From Oceanobacillus jeddahensis (lineage in GTDB: Bacteria > Bacillota > Bacilli > Bacillales > Amphibacillaceae): a DNA stretch of 64,000 nt. The position numbers were made by a program, and so were the translations under genes. The notes under the pieces are model-generated. The model did not search any database and was not told where the DNA came from. It saw only the letters and a list, made by a program, of their open reading frames with translations. Below are positions 8,675-16,713 of this stretch, in pieces. How positions within the stretch are numbered: position 1 is the stretch's first letter; each line of letters starts with the position of its first letter. The stretch spans positions 1 to 64,000 of the forward strand of contig NZ_CCDM010000007.1 in NCBI RefSeq assembly GCF_000750635.1, read 5' to 3'.

Positions 8675-8722
8675 AAAAGGGTATCCTTGTTGTATCATCC
8701 GTAACAAGGATACCCTTTTACC
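8675..8722 (-). terminator. Terminator of ygaC
   Basis: AAAAGGGTATCCTTGTT and AACAAGGATACCCTTTT form a perfect 17-base stem about 60 bases past the ygaC stop codon, with T-rich sequence on both sides. Confidence 0.85.
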
Positions 8723-8782
8723 CATTCGAATTGCAATCAAATCGCTCAAACACCGTTTAGAAGTATTATTTTATCTTTATGC

Positions 8783-9316
8783 TTAATGGTATGTTAAATA
8801 CATTTCGTACCAATCATCGACAAATCCCGGGGAAAACGGACCTTTTCCTTGCCGAATCCAATGAATTAATACCTCTAATTGCTGATAAAGAATACGATGA
8901 ATTTCTTCTGGATACTTCATCAAAGCTTTATTTTCTTCATATTCGTCCTCATCAAGAAGGTTAAAAGTCATATCCGGAAAAACTTTTACATCTAAATCAT
9001 AGTCAATGTATTTCAGTGAGTCAACTTCCTCATCATAAACAAATGGGGAACTGAGATTGCAATAATAGTAAATCCCGTCATCCCGAAGCATACCAATAAT
9101 ATTAAACCAATGTTTTGCGTCAAAATAACAAATGGCGGGCTCTCTCGTCATCCAGGAATGACCATCACTTTCAATGACCTTGGTCCGATCATTTGCTCCG
9201 ATTATGACACTTTCCGTTCCTTTTAATACGACGCTATTTTTCCAGATTCTGTGAAGTTGTCCATTATGTTTATAACTTTGTATCATCATTTTTGAACCAG
9301 CGTTTGGAGAAACCAT
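8783..9316 (-). CDS. ygaC: DUF402 nucleoside tri-/diphosphate phosphatase YgaC
   Basis: This 177-residue protein belongs to the DUF402/UPF0374 family (YgaC of B. subtilis; Ntdp of Staphylococcus), metal-dependent phosphatases that hydrolyse nucleoside tri- and diphosphates. The family segments QSYKHNGQLHRIW, FNIIGMLRDDGIYYYCNLSSP, the acidic metal-binding stretch YIDYDLDVKVFPD and the DEDEYEENK helix are all visible. The start ATG follows GGGAGA. It has its own terminator downstream and probably forms a single-gene unit in the same order as in B. subtilis. Confidence 0.88.
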   Translation of the reverse strand: MVSPNAGSKMMIQSYKHNGQLHRIWKNSVVLKGTESVIIGANDRTKVIESDGHSWMTREPAICYFDAKHWFNIIGMLRDDGIYYYCNLSSPFVYDEEVDSLKYIDYDLDVKVFPDMTFNLLDEDEYEENKALMKYPEEIHRILYQQLEVLIHWIRQGKGPFSPGFVDDWYEMYLTYH

Positions 9317-9449
9317 CCAAAATCTCCCTCTCCATTTTCAATACAGTGATTTATGAATTATATTTCATTATAAGCCTTCAGCGATAAAAGTTAAAGGATA
9401 AGTCCTTTTTAATTCCATAATGGAGTCTTCAATAATATGTAAAATTATT

Positions 9450-9480
9450 AAAAGGGTTTCCGTAATTGGAAACCCTTTTT
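9450..9480 (-). terminator. Terminator of sspE
   Basis: AAAGGGTTTCC and GGAAACCCTTT pair with a six-base loop, 15 bases past the sspE stop codon, followed on the minus strand by a T-rich stretch. Confidence 0.85.
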
Positions 9481-9494
9481 GGGTAAAACAGATG

Positions 9495-9671
9495 TTATTG
9501 CTTGTTTTGTTGTGATTGTTGGTTTTGCTTTTTCACTTCTTGTGCATCTGTTTCTTGAGCAAACTCAGTACCATATTGTCCTTGAGCTGCTTGTTGGTTT
9601 TGCTTTCTTACTTCAGCTGCATTTGTTTTTGCAGGATTTTGTTGGTTTTGTTGATTTTGTTTTTTAGCCAT
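9495..9671 (-). CDS. sspE: Gamma-type small acid-soluble spore protein
   Basis: This 58-residue protein is rich in Gln, Asn, Lys and Ala and carries two copies of a repeat around EVRKQNQQ and EVKKQNQQ. It also has the segment YGTEFAQET, which contains the (F/Y)xEFA-type site cut by germination protease in gamma-type SASPs. These proteins are stored in the forespore core as an amino acid reserve and do not coat DNA. The ATG follows a perfect GGAGGTGAT; an in-frame GTG overlaps that site and is less likely. A possible sigma-G promoter (GGATA, 18 bases, CAAATTA, at 9693-9722) fits forespore expression. It marks the host as a spore former. Confidence 0.9.
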   Translation of the reverse strand: MAKKQNQQNQQNPAKTNAAEVRKQNQQAAQGQYGTEFAQETDAQEVKKQNQQSQQNKQ

Positions 9672-9692
9672 CAATATCACCTCCGCAATAAT

Positions 9693-9722
9693 TAATTTGT
9701 CCCGAAGCGCATTTCTTTATCC
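9693..9722 (-). promoter_or_regulatory. Possible forespore (sigma-G) promoter of sspE
   Basis: On the minus strand GGATA and CAAATTA are 18 bases apart, a partial fit to the sigma-G pattern, placed 22 bases before the sspE start codon. Confidence 0.3.
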
Positions 9723-9848
9723 AAACTTTTTAAAGAAATATTTTTTAATAAGCAAGGATCCTCGAAATACAAAGCATTGCAGCGTTTTTTGGACGGCGTT
9801 AATTTTTAACAGGATTCATATTTATGTTCGAGATTCCGTACTATTTCA

Positions 9849-10922
9849 TTACTCTTCTAAAAAAGGAATCATTTTTTGATGCGGAACTGGGAATGGATAT
9901 TTTTTCAGTTCTTCTAAGGAAACAAATTCTAATCGACTATCTTGAACGGTTTCCTCATTCGTCGACGCTTTTCGTACATCTACATTCCAAATAATATGGG
10001 AAAAAACGTGTTTGATGGATGTGCAGGATTCATTTATCTCCATATCTAATCCATAGTTTTCCTGCAGCCAAGGCTGCCAATCTTTTTTAACAATATCATC
10101 TGCTGGAATCATTGGAAATTGCCATAGTCCTGCTAACAATCCAGAATCAGGTCTTTTCTCAATCACATATTTTCCTTTCTTATTTTGGATAAGCAGGGCG
10201 ATATATTTTTTCTTTTGCTGCTTTTTGGCTTTCTTTTTCACAGGAAGTCTGTCTTGAATTCCTTCAACATAGGCCTGACAATGCTCCATCACAGGGCAGA
10301 ACATACACATAGGCTGTTTTGGGGTACAAATGGTCGCTCCTAAATCCATAATAGCCTGGTTAAAGGAAGACGGATCTTCTTTTGAAATCATTTCTCCTAC
10401 ATAATGTTCAAATAGCTTTTTCGTGGAACTCTGGGCAATATCTTCTTCAATATATAATACGCGGGAAAAAACTCGCATTACATTACCGTCTACTGCTGGA
10501 ATCGGCTGGTTATAAGCTATAGAAAGAATGGCTCCTTTTGTGTAAGGTCCAACTCCTTTTAAATCGCCGAGCTGCTTCGGGTCCTCAGGAATTTTTCCAT
10601 CATATGTTTCCACAACTTCACGTACTGCTGTTTGTAAATTTCTTGCGCGGGAATAATAACCTAAACCTTCCCATTGTTTTAAAACATCTTGCTGGTCTGC
10701 TTCTGCCAATTCATATACAGTTGGATATTTCTCCATAAACCGATTAAAATAAGGGATAACCGTATCTACTTTGGTTTGCTGCAGCATAATTTCTGATACC
10801 CATACGCGATAAGCATCATTATTTTCACGCCAAGGAAGATCACGTTTATTTTCTTCGTACCACCTAAGTAAATCTTCTTGAAAAGCGGAAATATTTATAT
10901 GTTCTAGCCTTTTATCATTCAT
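9849..10922 (-). CDS. mutY: A/G-specific adenine glycosylase MutY
   Basis: This 357-residue DNA repair enzyme removes adenine mispaired with 8-oxoguanine. The helix-hairpin-helix is LKGVGPYTKGAILS, followed by PAVDGNVMRV containing the conserved catalytic Asp. The Fe-S cluster Cys ligands are in CTPKQPMCMFCPVMEHC (C-x6-C-x2-C-x5-C). The C-terminal part (about 225-357) is the NUDIX-like domain that recognises 8-oxoguanine, with RPDSGLLAGLWQFP. The gene is divergent from yfhP, as in the yfh cluster of B. subtilis. Length and motifs are complete. Confidence 0.95.
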   Translation of the reverse strand: MNDKRLEHINISAFQEDLLRWYEENKRDLPWRENNDAYRVWVSEIMLQQTKVDTVIPYFNRFMEKYPTVYELAEADQQDVLKQWEGLGYYSRARNLQTAVREVVETYDGKIPEDPKQLGDLKGVGPYTKGAILSIAYNQPIPAVDGNVMRVFSRVLYIEEDIAQSSTKKLFEHYVGEMISKEDPSSFNQAIMDLGATICTPKQPMCMFCPVMEHCQAYVEGIQDRLPVKKKAKKQQKKKYIALLIQNKKGKYVIEKRPDSGLLAGLWQFPMIPADDIVKKDWQPWLQENYGLDMEINESCTSIKHVFSHIIWNVDVRKASTNEETVQDSRLEFVSLEELKKYPFPVPHQKMIPFLEE

Positions 10923-10994
10923 GTTTTCACGTCCTATGTGTTAAAATAATATTGGAGTGCTTTGATGGAAGCAACTTAAGGAGGATAAGTAACT

Positions 10995-11984
10995 ATGGAT
11001 ACTGGTACACATATAGTTATGGGTGTTGCGCTTGGCGGTTTAGCAACATTAGACCCTACTGTACAAAGTAATCCTACTCTATTTCATGCCGTATTGGTTG
11101 GAACAGTCGTTGGATCACACGCTCCTGATTTTGATACGATTTTTAAATTAAAAAGTAATGCAACGTATATAAGACAGCACCGTGGAGCATCTCATTCACT
11201 CCCCGCTATTCTTATGTGGAGTCTGCTTGTATCTGGAGCAATTTATTTATTCGTTCCAGAAGTAAGTTATTTGACTCTTTGGTTATGGACATTGTTAGCT
11301 GTGTCCATTCATGTATTTGTCGATTTATTTAATGCGTACGGCACGCAGGCTTTCCGGCCGTTCACAAAAAAATGGATTGCAAAAGGCTTTATTAATACGT
11401 TTGACCCGTACATTTTTTTCCTGAATGTTGCTGGTATCGTAGCATGGGCATTAGGAGCCCATCCTGGATACACATGGCTGATTATTTATACAGTCATTGT
11501 ATTATATTACATCAAACGCTATATGGACAAAAGGGAAATCGTTCAAAAAATCAAAGAATATATGCCGGACACCGAAATTGTCGCTACGTCTCCTACCCTC
11601 AAACAAAATTACTGGCGTGTTGCTATTTCGACAAGTGACCGTTACTTTGTAGGCAGCGTAGAGAACCGGCATATTGAGATTGTTGATGAATTTTACCGCG
11701 TCCCCTTACCTGATACAGATGTAATAAAAGCCGCTAAAAACGATAAAAACATCTCTTCATTTCTTAATTTCTCTCCGATTTACCGCTGGGAAATCAATAC
11801 AGATAAAGACGATGTTACAGAAGTTCGTTTTATTGACTTACGCTACCGCAGCAAAGGGTATTATCCATTTGTAGCTGTAGTGAAATTAGACAAAAACCTG
11901 GAAGTCATCACTTCCTATACAGGCTGGATTTTCTCAGAACAGAAACTTCAAAATAAATTGATTCCAAGTGACTCAGCCCCTTAG
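10995..11984 (+). CDS. yfhP: Membrane-bound metal-dependent hydrolase YfhP
   Basis: This 329-residue protein belongs to the YdjM/YfhP family of membrane-embedded putative metal hydrolases. It carries conserved metal-ligand-like motifs: GTHIVMG near the N-terminus, GSHAPDFD, and HRGASHS. Hydrophobic helices occur at about residues 70-95, 100-120 and 150-180, and the C-terminal third is soluble. The start ATG follows AAGGAGG. In B. subtilis YfhP is reported to repress yfhQ-yfhS-fabL and the protein is sometimes described as a transcriptional repressor; from sequence alone the hydrolase-like membrane fold is what can be seen. Confidence 0.88.
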   Translation: MDTGTHIVMGVALGGLATLDPTVQSNPTLFHAVLVGTVVGSHAPDFDTIFKLKSNATYIRQHRGASHSLPAILMWSLLVSGAIYLFVPEVSYLTLWLWTLLAVSIHVFVDLFNAYGTQAFRPFTKKWIAKGFINTFDPYIFFLNVAGIVAWALGAHPGYTWLIIYTVIVLYYIKRYMDKREIVQKIKEYMPDTEIVATSPTLKQNYWRVAISTSDRYFVGSVENRHIEIVDEFYRVPLPDTDVIKAAKNDKNISSFLNFSPIYRWEINTDKDDVTEVRFIDLRYRSKGYYPFVAVVKLDKNLEVITSYTGWIFSEQKLQNKLIPSDSAP

Positions 11985-12066
11985 AATTTACGCAAAATTG
12001 GTTCAGGCTATGTCCACAATAATGTATAAACGTTTGGGACAGTAGTTCCTTAAATCAATGTAAAAA

Positions 12067-12106
12067 GCAACAACTCAGGTGAAATTGAATTCATCTGAGT
12101 TGTTTT
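12067..12106. terminator. Bidirectional terminator between yfhP and yfhH
   Basis: CAACTCAG and CTGAGTTG, extended by GTGAA/TTCAT, form a stem between the two convergent genes, with T-rich sequence after it on the plus strand. Confidence 0.75.
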
Positions 12107-12109
12107 CAT

Positions 12110-12442
12110 TCAGCTTACTTTTTTTCCTAATAAGGAGATAGGCAATGCTTCTAAGTTTTCACTTTCTTTATCTAATAAATCAATCCGGTAACCCCATGCA
12201 AAAACTCCATTAATATAGGATATTCTGAATTTATACCCTGTTTCCATTTTAAGCTGATAAATCTCCTCTTTTTCAAAATCATCCGGGCTCATTGTATAGG
12301 CAAGGGCCACTTGCATTTTTCTTTCACAAATTTGTACTTCTGAAACATTTCCCAGCTGTTCAGCTTTTTGAGCTTGTTCTTTTAATTTCCCAATTTCTTG
12401 ATGCAGCTGTTCTATGGAATAATCACTATAGCGAAATTTCAT
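12110..12442 (-). CDS. yfhH: DUF1811 family protein YfhH
   Basis: This 110-residue soluble protein has an N-terminal coiled-coil-like helical hairpin (residues 5-50, with SIEQLHQEIGKLKEQAQKAE) and a C-terminal small beta domain (YKFRISYINGVFAWGYRI). It matches the DUF1811/YfhH family of unknown function, whose members follow recX in Bacillaceae. It starts about 60 bases after recX on the same strand, so the two are probably co-transcribed. Confidence 0.8.
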   Translation of the reverse strand: MKFRYSDYSIEQLHQEIGKLKEQAQKAEQLGNVSEVQICERKMQVALAYTMSPDDFEKEEIYQLKMETGYKFRISYINGVFAWGYRIDLLDKESENLEALPISLLGKKVS

Positions 12443-12501
12443 TCTTCTCCTCCTTACTGTCGATCCCTATTGTATCAAAATAATGTACAAGTAACTTCGA
12501 T

Positions 12502-13323
12502 TTATTCCTGGTTTTCTATATATTCTTCTACAAATTGCTGAATCATATCGAAATGGAAACCTTTTCGGTATAACCCTTCCATCACCTTTTGCTTGAGCTG
12601 GAAGTCTTCATATTTTTTCATATGCTTATGGTACAGTTTTTCTCCTTGGAATTTCAAGGCTTCCCATTCCTGATCTGTGTCCTCTTCCTGGTCCATGGTT
12701 TGAATAGCTTCAAAAACAAACTGCTGATTAAATCCTTTTTGAAGAATCGTATTTTTTGCTTGGTTTATCTGTTTTTGAAAAGAATCTTTCGAGCTTTGCT
12801 TTATTTTTTTCCTCAACAGATTTTGAACTTTTTCCTTCTGCAATGCCGGGGTATATTGCTCTAAAGCATTTGCAACAATTTGTCCGCCAATTCCCTTTTC
12901 AAACAGTTCTTGTTCAATGACTTTGGGACCTTTTGAACTGGTATTCATACGCGAGCGTACAAACATTTCAGCAAATTGCTGATCATCCAGCAGTTTTTCT
13001 TGTTTGAGCCGCTTCATAATAACCGTAATTTGTTCTTCTTCCACTTCTTTTTTTTGCAAATAGGTGATAACTTCTTTTTCTGAACGTATTCGATAGCTTA
13101 AAAAGTGTATAGTAAGGGTATATACCTTATGGAGGGTATCTTGTTCCTTCAGTGTTTTGATGAGTTCATCACTTAATTCCATACCTTTCTCCAAACGGAA
13201 TTTTATGAGAATCTCTTCATCCACACTAAATCCGTATTCATCACCAGTTGGTGTATTTAAAAATATATTATAGCGATGCTTCTGTTTTTTTTGCGTAGTA
13301 ATCCTGCTAATTTTTCGCAACAT
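12502..13323 (-). CDS. recX: Recombination regulator RecX
   Basis: This 273-residue protein is a RecA modulator. It shows the tandem three-helix repeats of RecX, including LSYRIRSEKEVITYLQKK, LLDDQQFAEMFVRSRM and KGPKVIEQELFEKGI, with a further set near the C-terminus (GLYRKGFHFDMIQQFVEEY). Bacillaceae RecX proteins are of this longer form. It lies immediately upstream of yfhH on the minus strand and is divergent from yfhF, matching the B. subtilis yfhF-recX-yfhH order. RecX limits or modulates RecA filaments in the cytoplasm. Confidence 0.93.
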   Translation of the reverse strand: MLRKISRITTQKKQKHRYNIFLNTPTGDEYGFSVDEEILIKFRLEKGMELSDELIKTLKEQDTLHKVYTLTIHFLSYRIRSEKEVITYLQKKEVEEEQITVIMKRLKQEKLLDDQQFAEMFVRSRMNTSSKGPKVIEQELFEKGIGGQIVANALEQYTPALQKEKVQNLLRKKIKQSSKDSFQKQINQAKNTILQKGFNQQFVFEAIQTMDQEEDTDQEWEALKFQGEKLYHKHMKKYEDFQLKQKVMEGLYRKGFHFDMIQQFVEEYIENQE

Positions 13324-13416
13324 TATTCACCTCTCTTTTCATCATAGCAAAGAACGGAGCAATGAGATAACAATAGAATATATACTTTCATATCATCTAA
13401 AGGAGGTTTCTATATT

Positions 13417-14310
13417 ATGAACATATTAATAACTGGAGGCACCGGCTTTTTGGGTACTAAATTAGCCGAACATCTTACCAGCCTCAACCATCAATTATAC
13501 ATCCTGTCCCGTTCTGCGGAGAAAAAATCAAATACATCGCATATGACCTTTATGAATTATGATACGACTGCAAATGAGCTTCCTAAAATAGATGCTGTCA
13601 TTAATCTTGCCGGTGAATCTTTGTTTGGTTATTGGACGAAAAAGAAGAAAGAAACAATCCTTACCAGCCGCCTCCGTATCACCAAATACCTTGTTCAATT
13701 AATGAAAGACATGGAGGAGAAACCGGATGTATTTATTAGCGGCTCCGCAGTAGGATTCTACGGCATGTCTGAAGATTTCATCTACACAGAGGCAACGACG
13801 CAGCCTGGTACCGATTTTCTCGCGTCTGTAACAAGGCAATGGGAAGCTGAGGCAAGCGCAGCCGAAGCATTGGGTATTCGAACAATTTATGCTCGGTTTG
13901 GCATACTGCTTGGCAAAGATGGCGGTGCATTTCCGCTTATGTCATTGCCGGTAAAATTATATACAAGCGGGCACATTAGTGATGGCGAACAATGGCTCTC
14001 CTGGATCCATGTTCAAGATGCCGTAAACATAATCACCTTTGGTATAGAAAATCATACCCTAAAAGGGCCGGTTAATGTTACTGCACCCACTCCTAAACGC
14101 AATAAAGATTTCATGAAAAAAGCAGCAAAGGTTTACAAACGGCCGAATTGGCTTCATCTTCCGGCTGCATTCTTTTATCTTACCTTGGGAGAAATGGCGC
14201 AGCTCCTGACAAAAGGACAGTATGCGTATCCGGAGAAGGCGCTTGAACACGGATTCGTGTATGATTTCCCTTCCCTTGATCAGGTTTTATTAGATCTGAA
14301 AAATAATTAA
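13417..14310 (+). CDS. yfhF: SDR39U1-type epimerase-like protein YfhF
   Basis: This 297-residue short-chain-dehydrogenase-fold protein has the NAD(P)-binding motif TGGTGFLG at residues 6-13. It also shows family-specific segments for the TIGR01777 epimerase group: INLAGESLFGYWTKKKKE, SGSAVGFYG, WEAEASAAEALGIRTIYARFGILLGKDGGAFP and WLSWIHVQDAV. The C-terminal small domain with LPAAFFYLTLGEMA is also typical. Its substrate is unknown. The start follows AGGAGG. It is divergent from recX and ends at its own strong terminator. Confidence 0.9.
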   Translation: MNILITGGTGFLGTKLAEHLTSLNHQLYILSRSAEKKSNTSHMTFMNYDTTANELPKIDAVINLAGESLFGYWTKKKKETILTSRLRITKYLVQLMKDMEEKPDVFISGSAVGFYGMSEDFIYTEATTQPGTDFLASVTRQWEAEASAAEALGIRTIYARFGILLGKDGGAFPLMSLPVKLYTSGHISDGEQWLSWIHVQDAVNIITFGIENHTLKGPVNVTAPTPKRNKDFMKKAAKVYKRPNWLHLPAAFFYLTLGEMAQLLTKGQYAYPEKALEHGFVYDFPSLDQVLLDLKNN

Positions 14311-14363
14311 ATAATGTAAATGTTTCTTTTACTTAAAAGGACCAATGAAAAATGCTGGTTTTG

Positions 14364-14409
14364 TGAAGGAGCATGCTATTATTTTCCAGCATGCTCCTTG
14401 TTATTTTTT
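14364..14409 (+). terminator. Terminator of yfhF
   Basis: AAGGAGCATGCT and AGCATGCTCCTT form a perfect 12-base stem followed by TGTTATTTTTTA. It may also stop transcription coming from the Rpn gene on the other strand. Confidence 0.85.
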
Positions 14410-14436
14410 ATTTTATCAGAGCACTTTATATTCTGC

Positions 14437-15594
14437 TTATCTTGATGTTTCCTGCTGAATAACCTCAAATTGCTGTAGAGTTAAACCCGTCACCTGTAAA
14501 ATAGCCGTTTGGCTTATCCCCTGCTCTAACATTTTGAGTGCCGTTTGTTTTGTGGATTCCTTTAGCGCGGACTCAGCTTCAAGCTTTTTGCGTTCTGCTT
14601 CTTCTTTCTCCATTTTCATTTCTTCTCTCTGTTTTTCAACCTCTTCTTTCTCTATTTTCATTTCTTCTTTCTGCTCTTTCACTTCTTCCATTTCCTGTTC
14701 CAACAACTCTCTGTCCCGCTTTTTGGATTGCTCATCTAAAATTTGCTTCAAACGGATTTCATATTCCCGGCGTTCTTCTTCTGTACGGCTTAAATCTTCC
14801 CAGACCCGCATCGCAACATTTAACGTTTTATCCACCATCGCAATCTCCTCCAGTTCTTGATAGATGTCTTCATAGAAATGATTTCTTTGTCTATCGACCG
14901 TTCCTAACAGCAGCAGCCAGCGCGTTAAGACGTCTTCCCATGGATCCAGCTGATTATTCTTCCAGGCAGTAATCAGTTTAGGAATTTCCACAAAATGAAA
15001 TTCAATCATATCGGTTAATGGATATTTCTGCTTTATCTCATGCAGGTGAAAAATATTATGAAAGGCGTCCGTTTCATCCAGCAGGTTAAAATGCATGATA
15101 TTAATACTAATGACGGGGTACAATTCTTTATAGCTCTGCTCTTTTTTCAGCTGTTCTGAAAAAAGTCTCGACCAATAATACAGGGATCTTTTTATCATAT
15201 TATACTCATTATTGATTTGAATTTCTATGTTGACCCATTCTTTATTCTCCGTCCTGATTAAGAGATCTAATCTGGATTTTTTGTCCTCTTCATATTCGCC
15301 GCCGATTTCGATATTTTGAAAGTAAAGCTGCTGAATCGGACTTCTTCCAGATTTGGCTAAAATGGCATTGAGAAAAACGACGGTGATATCCTTATTCTTT
15401 TCGTTTCCAAATAGTTGTTTAAATGCATAGTCCACTTTTAAATCCATTAATTGCACATCAGGGATACGATGCAGCGCCTTCTTGGTACGTTCTTTTCTTC
15501 TTTGATACTTATTGTATGATTTGATATCTTCCTGTACATGAAGTGAGATTATTTCTGATGAAGCATATACTTTACGAAGACAAATTTGAGGCAT
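14437..15594 (-). CDS. Rpn family recombination-promoting nuclease / transposase-like protein
   Basis: This 385-residue protein has the PD-(D/E)XK-type core of the Rpn (YhgA-like) family. DYAFKQLFGNEKNKDITVVFLNAIL opens the domain in two adjoining parts, followed by KKSRLDLLIRTENKEWVNIEIQ with the catalytic D-x(n)-ExQ pattern. Rpn proteins cut DNA and promote RecA-independent recombination. A long charged coiled coil (about residues 275-345) with repeated EEMK-EKEE units precedes the C-terminal helix. The first 45-50 residues are an unusual basic extension; an internal start near VQLMDLK is possible. It is a lone gene with no transposon ends seen. It interrupts the otherwise B. subtilis-like yfh order, so acquisition by transfer is plausible. 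Confidence 0.82.
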   Translation of the reverse strand: MPQICLRKVYASSEIISLHVQEDIKSYNKYQRRKERTKKALHRIPDVQLMDLKVDYAFKQLFGNEKNKDITVVFLNAILAKSGRSPIQQLYFQNIEIGGEYEEDKKSRLDLLIRTENKEWVNIEIQINNEYNMIKRSLYYWSRLFSEQLKKEQSYKELYPVISINIMHFNLLDETDAFHNIFHLHEIKQKYPLTDMIEFHFVEIPKLITAWKNNQLDPWEDVLTRWLLLLGTVDRQRNHFYEDIYQELEEIAMVDKTLNVAMRVWEDLSRTEEERREYEIRLKQILDEQSKKRDRELLEQEMEEVKEQKEEMKIEKEEVEKQREEMKMEKEEAERKKLEAESALKESTKQTALKMLEQGISQTAILQVTGLTLQQFEVIQQETSR

Positions 15595-15803
15595 AAGAAC
15601 ACATCCTTTTATTATGGTAAGGAGAGTTTCTAAGGTGACTATCTAAATACAACATACAGAACAAATGTTCTTTTATCAAGTGATTTTTTTATTATTTTCT
15701 CTTTCTTACTTCTTATAAATCTCCCCTGTTTTTGAATTGACTGAAGCTATGCTGGTACAAAATTAACTTACAAAAATTTCATGCTTTATTTTTAAAAAAA
15801 CAC

Positions 15804-15831
15804 TTGCATTTTACCAAAAAAATCATACAAT
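15804..15831 (+). promoter_or_regulatory. Probable promoter of the structured leader and GNAT gene
   Basis: TTGCAT (15804-15809) and TACAAT (15826-15831) are 16 bases apart. Transcription would begin near 15838 and give a leader of about 240 bases before the GNAT start codon. Confidence 0.5.
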
Positions 15832-15837
15832 AAAATT

Positions 15838-16079
15838 ATCAAAAATAAATTTGAAAAGAGCTGATGAGCAGCCTGTTCGGCTGTACTATAGAGAAGGTCA
15901 ATTAAATAGGGAAGGCAAATGGTGCGCCACCGGGGTTTCCTGGTTCTAGCGGGTTCGATTCCCGCCCCGAATTTTTGTTTCCAAGCTACTTTAAAAATAA
16001 AAATTCGAGGGTGGGTGACTCACTAGCTGTGGCTTTTTTTGCTAATGTATGTACCCGCCTGGAAAAGGAGGGTATTTTT
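15838..16079 (+). ncRNA. Candidate cis-regulatory RNA leader (riboswitch-like)
   Basis: Several helices can be drawn by eye. They are CAGCC/GGCTG near 15868-15885, AGGGAA (15908-15913) with TTTCCT (15936-15941) around a TGG/CCA hairpin, and a T-arm-like hairpin GCGGG-TTCGATT-CCCGC at 15949-15965. The strand CCCGCCCCGAAUUUUU (15961-15976) can instead pair with AAAAAUUCGAGGGUGGG (15999-16015; one bulged A). UACCCGCC (16052-16059) pairs with GGAGGGUA (16067-16074), burying the ribosome binding site. GGUGGG (16010-16015) can also pair with CCCGCC (16054-16059), which would free it. I do not recognise it as a known riboswitch, T-box or tRNA. Confidence 0.45.
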
Positions 16080-16643
16080 ATGCTGAAAATACGTGATTTA
16101 ATGGAGGTACCAACTTTATATGAATTGATGATAGCCCCTGAGGTGTACCCATTTGTCAGGCAAAAAGCTGCAACCGTGGATGAATTTTACTTTTCAACCA
16201 AACAGACGATCGAAGCGGAAGACCGCGGAGAATTAATTTCCAGAACAATTCTCGATGAATATCAGCAGCCGATTGGTACGATTAACCTTTTTGATATAGA
16301 AGAAAATTATGGCTTTTTAGCTACTTGGATCGGAAAGCCGTACTTTGGTAAAGGCTATAATCGCCAAGCAAAAGATGCCTTCTTTTATGAACTTTTTACT
16401 ACTAAAGGCATTGATGGTATCTTTTTGAAAGTGCAAAAAAGTAACAAACGTTCCATAAAAGCCGTTTTAAAGCTTCCTTACGCTACTTTTGCAAATGAAT
16501 TATACGATTCCATGTATAAACGTGTTAACGCAACTTCCAATGAAGCAATATATGATTTATTTGTGATTACGAAAGAGCATTATATGTCCTATCAACAATT
16601 CCATTCAGAAGCTGACATTAGCTCTGATGAGGAAGTATCATAA
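16080..16643 (+). CDS. GNAT family acetyltransferase (RimJ/RimL-like)
   Basis: This 187-residue acetyltransferase of the GCN5-related fold transfers an acetyl group from acetyl-CoA to an unknown amine. The layout fits the RimL/Acetyltransf_3-like group: an N-terminal segment, the strand PIGTINLFDIEENYGFLATWIG, then PYFGKGYNRQAKDAFFYELF in place of the usual Q/R-x-x-G-x-G/A acetyl-CoA loop, then KVQKSNKRSIKAVLKLPY. The frame is open upstream to 15975, but the ATG at 16080 has GGAGGG seven bases before it, and the upstream part is the structured leader. The translation start is predicted to be masked by that leader. A perfect terminator follows. Confidence 0.8.
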   Translation: MLKIRDLMEVPTLYELMIAPEVYPFVRQKAATVDEFYFSTKQTIEAEDRGELISRTILDEYQQPIGTINLFDIEENYGFLATWIGKPYFGKGYNRQAKDAFFYELFTTKGIDGIFLKVQKSNKRSIKAVLKLPYATFANELYDSMYKRVNATSNEAIYDLFVITKEHYMSYQQFHSEADISSDEEVS

Positions 16644-16646
16644 TGT

Positions 16647-16690
16647 AAATAGCCTTAAGAAATCATTCACTTGATTTCTTAAGGCTATTT
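16647..16690. terminator. Terminator between the GNAT gene and the RHH gene
   Basis: AAATAGCCTTAAGAAATCA and TGATTTCTTAAGGCTATTT form a perfect 19-base stem with a six-base loop, immediately after the GNAT stop codon. It can act in both directions. Confidence 0.85.
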
Positions 16691-16713
16691 GTTCGGGATT
16701 GTCAGCAAAATAT

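Noticed and set aside
14437..15594. A transposon carried by the Rpn gene
   Set aside because: No terminal inverted repeats or target duplications were seen around it; Rpn proteins often occur alone.
15858..15900. Hammerhead ribozyme, because of CTGATGA followed by a hairpin
   Set aside because: The required GAAA after stem II and a cleavage-site strand are not present; the CTGATGA is probably chance.
15940..15976. A tRNA gene, because of GCGGGTTCGATTCCCGC
   Set aside because: The T-arm is perfect, but there is no matching 5' acceptor strand 60-80 bases upstream, no anticodon arm and no CCA; the 3' side runs into a competing hairpin.
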